The notes under the pieces are model-generated. The model was not told where the DNA came from, did not search any database, and saw only the letters and a list, made by a program, of their open reading frames with translations. A program made the translations under genes and the position numbers. From Paludisphaera borealis (GTDB lineage Bacteria > Planctomycetota > Planctomycetia > Isosphaerales > Isosphaeraceae): DNA of 64,000 nt. This document shows, piece after piece, positions 58,735 to 64,000 of this stretch. How positions within the stretch are numbered: the first letter of the stretch is position 1; each line of letters starts with the position of its first letter. The stretch is from the NCBI RefSeq assembly GCF_001956985.1, contig NZ_CP019082.1, positions 1,922,001 through 1,986,000 on the forward strand, read 5' to 3'.

Positions 58735-61245
58735 ATGTGGAACGTCTGGATCTGGTCGTACTCGATCGCCGTTCTGATCGCCTTCCAAGGCGGCGCCCGG
58801 GCGGGAGCTGACGGCCTCGTCCTGCTCCCCTCCGAGGTCGCGCTCGGGACGTCGGAAAGCGCGCAGTCGATGCTCCTCCAGGAGACGGTCAACGGTGAAG
58901 TCGCTCGGCGCTTGACCGACGGAATCGAATGGTCGTCGAGCAACCCAAAGGTCGCCACCGTGACGGACGGCCTGGTGAAGCCGGCAGGCGACGGAGAGGC
59001 CGTCGTGTCGGCCAAGGCCGGCGATCGATCCGCCTCGGCCAAAATCGTCGTGTCCGGCATGGGCCGGCCGATCGAGCGGAGCTTTCGCAACCAGGTCGAG
59101 CCGATCTTCGCCAAGATGGGCTGCAACACCGGCGCGTGTCACGGGGCCCTCGCCGGCAAGGGGGGCTTCCGGCTCTCGCTCAACGGCTTCGACCCGGCGT
59201 CCGACTGCTTCAATATCGTCAAGCTCGATCGCGGGCGACGGGTCGAACTCTCCGATCCCGGCCGCAGCCTCGTTCTCGCGAAGCCGTCCGGGGCCATCCC
59301 TCACAAGGGGGGGCTCCGATTCTCGACCGACACGCGGGAATACCGGATCATCGCCGACTGGATCGCCTCCGGTGCCGTCCCCCCGGCCGACTCCGACCCC
59401 CGCGTCGAGGCGTTGGAGGTCTTGCCCGGCAGCTCGATCCACCGGGTTGGCGAGTCGCAACCGATCCTCGTCCGCGCCCGCTCCAGCGACGGCCGGTCTG
59501 AAGACGTCACCCGCTGGGTGAAATGGTCGTCGGCCGATGAGTCGGTCTGCCGGGTCGACGATCAGGGGATCGCATCCGTCGTCGGACCGGGCGAGGGGGC
59601 CGTGATCGCCTGGTATGCGAGCAAGATCGCCATCGCCCGCATCACGGTTCCCTATGGCGACGGAACGCCCGCCGTCAAGGAAGGCATCGTCGTCGATGTT
59701 CGTAAGCCGCGCAATTTCATCGACGAGCTGATCGACAAGCAGCTCGCCCGGCTGAATCTGCCCGCCGCGCCGGCCTGCGACGACGCCGAGTTCGTCCGCC
59801 GCGCCTGGATCGACACGGTCGGCCGGCCGCCGACCACCGACGAAGTCCGCGAGTTCCTGGCGAAGACCGCGCCGGACAAGCGAGACGCGCTGATCGACGA
59901 GTTGCTCGCCAGACCGGAGTTCGCCGATTACTGGACCTACAAGTGGTCCGACGTGCTGACGCTCACGAGCACGCGACTGCTCCCGCCGTCGGTCAAATCG
60001 TATTACACTTGGCTCCACAAGCATGTGGCGGCCAATACGCCCTGGGACAAGCTGGTCCGCGAGATCCTGGTCGCGACCGGCGAGAGCCTCGAGAACGGGG
60101 CCACTAACTTCTACGGCCTCAGCCAATCGCCCGAGGAGATGACCGAGAACGCCAGCCAGGCGTTTTTGGGCCTGTCCATCGGCTGCGCCAAATGCCACAA
60201 CCACCCGCTCGAAAAATGGACCAACGACCAGTATTACGCGATGGCCAACCTGTTCGCGCGAGTGAAGGCCAAGGGCTGGGGCGGCGACGCCGGCGCGGGC
60301 GACGGCAAGCGGACGCTCTACGTCGCGCAGTCCGGCGACCTGATCCAGCCGAGGACCGGCAAGCCGCAGCCGCCGACGCCGCTCGACGGCCGGCCGCTGG
60401 CGATGGACGATCCCTCGGATCGCCGGGCGAGCCTGGCCGACTGGCTGACCGCTCCCGACAACCCCTACTTCGCCCGGGCGATCACCAATCGCGTCTGGGC
60501 CAATTTCTTCGGCGTCGGCCTGGTCGAGAAGGTGGATGACGTCCGGCTCTCGAACCCCGCGAGCAACGAGGCGTTGCTCAAAGCGGCGGCCGACGACCTG
60601 GTCAAGAACAAGTTCGACCTCAAGACCCTGATGAAGTCGATCCTCCGGTCAAACGCCTACCAGAGATCGAGCCGTCCTCTGCCAGGCAACAAAGGCGATC
60701 ATCGCTTCTATTCACGGTACTACCCGCGCCGGATGATGGCCGAAGTCCTCCACGACGCCATCGTGCAGGTCACCCAGGTCCCGACGAAATTTGAGAACAT
60801 CCTCGTTCCCGGCGGGTCCAAGCAGAAGACCGATTTCTATCCGCCGGGCACCCGGGCGATCCAGCTCTACGACGCCTCGGTCGACAATTACTTCCTGCAA
60901 TCGTTCGGCCGAAACCCGCGCCGGATCGTCTGCGAATGCGACCGCTCGGCCGAGCCTTCGATCGTCCAGGTTCTCCACCTCACGAACGGCGACACCCTGA
61001 ATGAGAAGCTGAGCGCGAAGGGCAACCGGGTCGAAAGGTTGCTCAGCCTGCGGAAGCAGGGGATGTCCGAGGCTGCGATCGTCGACGAGATCTACCTGGC
61101 TTGCCTGAGCCGCTATCCGACCGGCGCGGAGCGCAGCCGGTTAGTCGCGATGCTCCCCCCGCCCGGCGACCCGGACGAGCGGCCCGTCGTCGAAGACGTT
61201 CTCTGGGGCCTGCTGAGCAGCCGGGAATTCCTGTTCAACCACTAA
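58735..61245 (+). CDS. DUF1549/DUF1553 protein with a BIG2-like domain and cytochrome-like motifs
   Basis: An 836-residue secreted protein. A signal peptide (residues 1-25) is followed by a BIG2-like domain (EWSSSNPKVATVTDGLVKPAGDGEAVV), a cytochrome-like block GCNTGACHG with unusual spacing (Cys-x4-Cys-His), a second BIG2-like segment, then DUF1549 (IDTVGRPPTTDEVREFL, CAKCHNHPLEKW) and DUF1553 (RASLADWLTAPDNPYFARAITNRVWANFFG). CAKCHN is a normal heme c motif. Start: ATG 58735 after gaggtga. It forms an operon with the DUF1501 gene. Confidence 0.9.
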   Translation: MWNVWIWSYSIAVLIAFQGGARAGADGLVLLPSEVALGTSESAQSMLLQETVNGEVARRLTDGIEWSSSNPKVATVTDGLVKPAGDGEAVVSAKAGDRSASAKIVVSGMGRPIERSFRNQVEPIFAKMGCNTGACHGALAGKGGFRLSLNGFDPASDCFNIVKLDRGRRVELSDPGRSLVLAKPSGAIPHKGGLRFSTDTREYRIIADWIASGAVPPADSDPRVEALEVLPGSSIHRVGESQPILVRARSSDGRSEDVTRWVKWSSADESVCRVDDQGIASVVGPGEGAVIAWYASKIAIARITVPYGDGTPAVKEGIVVDVRKPRNFIDELIDKQLARLNLPAAPACDDAEFVRRAWIDTVGRPPTTDEVREFLAKTAPDKRDALIDELLARPEFADYWTYKWSDVLTLTSTRLLPPSVKSYYTWLHKHVAANTPWDKLVREILVATGESLENGATNFYGLSQSPEEMTENASQAFLGLSIGCAKCHNHPLEKWTNDQYYAMANLFARVKAKGWGGDAGAGDGKRTLYVAQSGDLIQPRTGKPQPPTPLDGRPLAMDDPSDRRASLADWLTAPDNPYFARAITNRVWANFFGVGLVEKVDDVRLSNPASNEALLKAAADDLVKNKFDLKTLMKSILRSNAYQRSSRPLPGNKGDHRFYSRYYPRRMMAEVLHDAIVQVTQVPTKFENILVPGGSKQKTDFYPPGTRAIQLYDASVDNYFLQSFGRNPRRIVCECDRSAEPSIVQVLHLTNGDTLNEKLSAKGNRVERLLSLRKQGMSEAAIVDEIYLACLSRYPTGAERSRLVAMLPPPGDPDERPVVEDVLWGLLSSREFLFNH

Positions 61246-61389
61246 CGAGGTTTGCTGTTGCGACGCAGACAGATGTGGCCGACGTCACTTCTCTCCTTGC
61301 GGGAGAAGGCATGCTCGCGGCAGCCGATTCTGATAGCCCCATGCAAGTCCGGTTGAATCCCCTACTCAGACTCTCAGGACGCCTTCTCA

Positions 61390-64000
61390 TGTTGCGATCC
61401 CTGGTCGTGGCCACTCTCCTGACGGCGACTCCGACCCGGGCGGCCGATGATTCGCCGGCCGTCGACTATGCGTCCCAGGTCGCGCCGATTCTTCAGAAGT
61501 ATTGCGCGGGCTGCCACAACGACGAGGAGCGCGAGGGGGAGTTCTCTTTGGAGTCCTTCGCGTCGTTGCAGAAAGGAACCGAGCACGGCCCGGCGTTCAA
61601 GGCCGGCGACGCGGCGTCGAGCCGGATGATCCGCGTGCTGACCGGGGCCGCGAAGCCGATCATGCCGCCGAAAGGCGAGCCCAAGCCGGGCGACCCGGAG
61701 ATTGCAACGCTCAAGGCCTGGATCAACGCGGGCGCGCCGGCGCCGAAAGGTGACCCGGCCGACCGCCCGGCCCTGGTCGTCCCCAAGATCGCTTCGCGAG
61801 CGAAGGCCCGGCCGGTCACGGCGGTCGCCTCCACGCGCGACGGCAAGTGGCTGGCGGTCGCGCGCTTCGGCAGGGTCGAACTGCACGCGGCCTCGGGCGA
61901 CGGCCCCACTCCGGACGACAAACCCAAACGCGTGCTGAACGACTTCCCCGGCAAGGTCACCGCCGTCCATTTTTCGAGCGACGGCGCCCGCCTGGCGACC
62001 GCCTCGGGGGTCGTCGGCCTCGAAGGCGAGGCGGCTCTCTGGAATCCCGAGGACGGCTCGCTGATCAGCCGATTCCGGGGCCATCGCGATCTCCTCTTCG
62101 ACGCCGAGCTTTCCCCCGACGGCAAGGTTCTGGCCACGGCCGGATACGACCGGACGATCCGACTCTGGGATGTGGATACCGGCAAGTCGCTACGGACCCT
62201 CGAAGGCCACAACGGGGCCGTCTACAAGGTGTCGTTCAGCCCCGACGGTCGGTTTCTGGCGACCTCGAGCGCGGACGACACCTGCAAGGTCTGGCGGATC
62301 GAGGACGGCCTGCGGCTGGACACGCTCCCGCAGCCGCTCAAGGAGGAATACGCCTGCGCCTTCAGCCCGGACGGCCGCGCGATCGTCGCCGGGGGGGCTG
62401 ACAACACGATCCGCGTCTGGGATTTCGTGTCGACCGACCGGCCGAGGATCAATCCGATGGTCCTGGCTCGGTTCGCCCACGAGGGGCCGATCGTCCAGCT
62501 TGCGTTCACTCCGGACGGCTCGCGACTCGTCACCACCGCCGAGGACCGGACCATCAAGGTCTGGGACGCCGCCGATTACTCGGAACTTCAGCTCTGGGAG
62601 AATCAGCCGGACGTCGCAACAGCTCTCGCGGTCGCCGGCGACGGCAAGTCGTTCTGGGTCGGCCGGATGGACGGAACGTCGTCGCGTTATCCGCTGCCGG
62701 CCGCTCGTGAGCGAAAGAACGACGCTCGGGTTGTGAAAGACGCCTCGGCCGCGCCCGTTCGCGACGTAGTCGAGGCCAAGCGGGTCGCGGAGCACGAGCC
62801 CAACAACGCCGTCGAGCAGGCGAACGAGTTGGAGCTTCCCGCGATCGCCGCCGGGACCATCGGCGGGGGCAAGGACGGCTGGGCCGACATCGACCTCTAT
62901 CGTTTCTTGGCGAAGGCCGGAGAGCCCCTGGTTCTGGAAGTCGAGGCGGCGCGAACCGGCTCGAAGCTCGACTCGTTCGTCGAGGTTCTCGACGCTAAAG
63001 GCAAGCGCATCGAGCGCGTCCGACTTCAGGCGGTCCGCGAATCGTACTTCACGTTCCGGGGCAAGGACGACGGCACGGTCAACGATTTCCGCCTCTTCAG
63101 CCAGGACGAGATGCATTTGAATGAGTATCTCTTCACCAACGGCGAAGTCGTGAAGCTCTGGCTCTATCCGAGGGGTCCGGATTCCGGATTCGGCGTTTAT
63201 CCCGGCCAGGGGAATCGGTGGGGCTACTTCGACACCACCCCACTCGCCCACGCCCTCGGCGAGCCGTGCTACGTGGTCCAGGCGCATCCGCCCGGCACTG
63301 AACTGGTCCCCAACGGACTGCCGGTCTTTCCCTTGTACTATGAGAACGACGACGAGTCGCATCGCGAACTCGGCAAGGACTCGAAGCTCTATTTCAACGC
63401 CCCGGCCGACGGCTCGTACCTGGCGAGAATCCGGGACGTCCGGGGCCTGGATGGAGCCGACCTCCGGTACACGCTGACGATCCGTCCGAGTCGCCCCGAC
63501 TTCCGGGTCGAGTTCACTCCGCTGAAGACCGCGATCGAAGCGGGCGGGGCCCAGGAATTCCGGGTCAAGGCGCAGCGGATCGACGGCTTCGAAGGTCCGA
63601 TCCGCATCGATGTCGACGGCCTTCCGCCGGGCTTCTCCGTCACGACGCCGCTGGTGATCGAGGAGGGCCAGGTCGAGGCCTTGGGCGTTGTCTCCGCGAA
63701 GGTCGACGCCAAGGCGCCCTCACCCGACCAGGCCAAGGCGGGCAAGGTCACGGCGTCGGCCGTGATCGGCGGTCGCGAGTTGAGCCACCCGGTCGGCGCC
63801 CTCGGTGAAGTCAAACTGGCCGACAAGCCCCAGTTGACCCTCGCGATCCGGCCGGCCGAGGGGGGCGCGAAGCCGGTCCGCGACTCGGCCGACGGGCCGC
63901 TGGAGTTCGAGATCCATCCCGGCCAGACGATCGAGCTCAAGGTCGTGCTGGAGCGGAACGGACATGCCGGGCCGGTTTCCCTGGGCAACGAAGGGGCGGG
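61390..64000 (+). CDS. c-type cytochrome/WD40 protein with pre-peptidase-like domain (3' end outside window)
   Basis: The frame is open from ATG 61390 to the window edge (870 codons). A signal peptide (residues 1-19, ending TRA) is followed by a planctomycete cytochrome c domain with CAGCH (Cys39, Cys42, His43). Five or six WD40 repeats follow (about residues 135-440; YDRTIRLWDVDTG, ADDTCKVWRIEDG, EDRTIKVWD). Then comes an EPNN-type pre-peptidase C-terminal-like domain (about 470-690) and beta-rich segments. It lies 144 bp after the DUF1549/1553 gene and belongs to the same locus. Function inferred: exported, membrane-associated redox or scaffold protein. Confidence 0.87.

Noticed and set aside
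57313-60204. A 963-codon open frame antisense to the DUF1501 and DUF1549/1553 genes
   Set aside because: It is a shadow of two well-supported genes, with a composition (Arg/Asp/Gly-rich) typical of such shadows.

Overview
The window is a high-GC planctomycete chromosome segment, most like Isosphaeraceae (Paludisphaera/Singulisphaera-type). Planctomycete hallmarks are: paired DUF1501 and DUF1549/DUF1553 proteins, a c-type cytochrome/WD40 protein, two proteins with the N-terminal LEPRxLL-type motif, short secreted or membrane proteins of the FTIRRLM type, and many ECF sigma factors with membrane partners. The genus is inferred from family content, not from a marker gene.

Layout. 1-2.5 kb: ECF sigma factor plus a vWA-domain membrane protein (cut by the left edge). 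2.6-17.5 kb: mostly single housekeeping genes: VOC protein, DUF2961 (GH172-like) protein, M28 glutamate-carboxypeptidase-like peptidase, APC permease, SDR/RmlD-like reductase, orphan ParB-like protein, HemW, NifU-like protein, RRM RNA-binding protein, PmoA-like (DUF6807) protein, 5-formyl-THF cyclo-ligase preceded by a strong 6S RNA candidate with its own promoter and terminator, a UVR-motif protein and a DUF4912 protein. 17.6-17.8 kb: a candidate small RNA or attenuated leader. 18.1-26.2 kb: a complete F-type ATP synthase operon (atpZ/I-B-E-F-H-A-G-D-C) closed by an 11-bp-stem terminator. 26.7-28.6 kb: second ECF sigma module. 28.6-36.4 kb: a decaying mobile-element island holding a duplicated gene remnant, a foreign-looking YebC, CGGGGACA repeats, an IS5-type remnant, an IS66 copy, a LEPRxLL gene broken by an in-frame TGA, and a 969-bp IS whose transposase frame runs into a truncated DUF1501 gene. 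36.5-40.7 kb: nitrilase, acyl-ACP desaturase, metallophosphoesterase, CPBP protease. 41.2-50.0 kb: a cytochrome oxidase cluster (diheme cytochrome c lipoprotein, coxB, coxA, ctaA, ctaB, coxC, coxD, SCO-DUF420 fusion). 50.4-55.3 kb: a 1,655-residue LEPRxLL surface protein. 55.5-56.8 kb: small CPNC protein, pyrF, tRNA-Pro(GGG). 57.3-64 kb: DUF1501, DUF1549/1553 and cytochrome c/WD40 genes, the last cut by the right edge.

How it works together. The cytochrome oxidase cluster encodes electron input (cytochrome c), the oxidase core, heme A synthesis and copper/oxidase assembly, and the ATP synthase operon supplies the matching energy-conserving enzyme. The most unusual findings are a ribosomal-protein-L7/L12-C-terminal-like domain embedded in cytochrome oxidase subunit III, the SCO-DUF420 fusion, the transposase-DUF1501 chimera, the TGA-interrupted LEPRxLL gene, the 6S RNA next to 5-formyl-THF cyclo-ligase, and the unannotated transcript-like element upstream of the DUF4912 gene. 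No CRISPR array or rRNA was seen.
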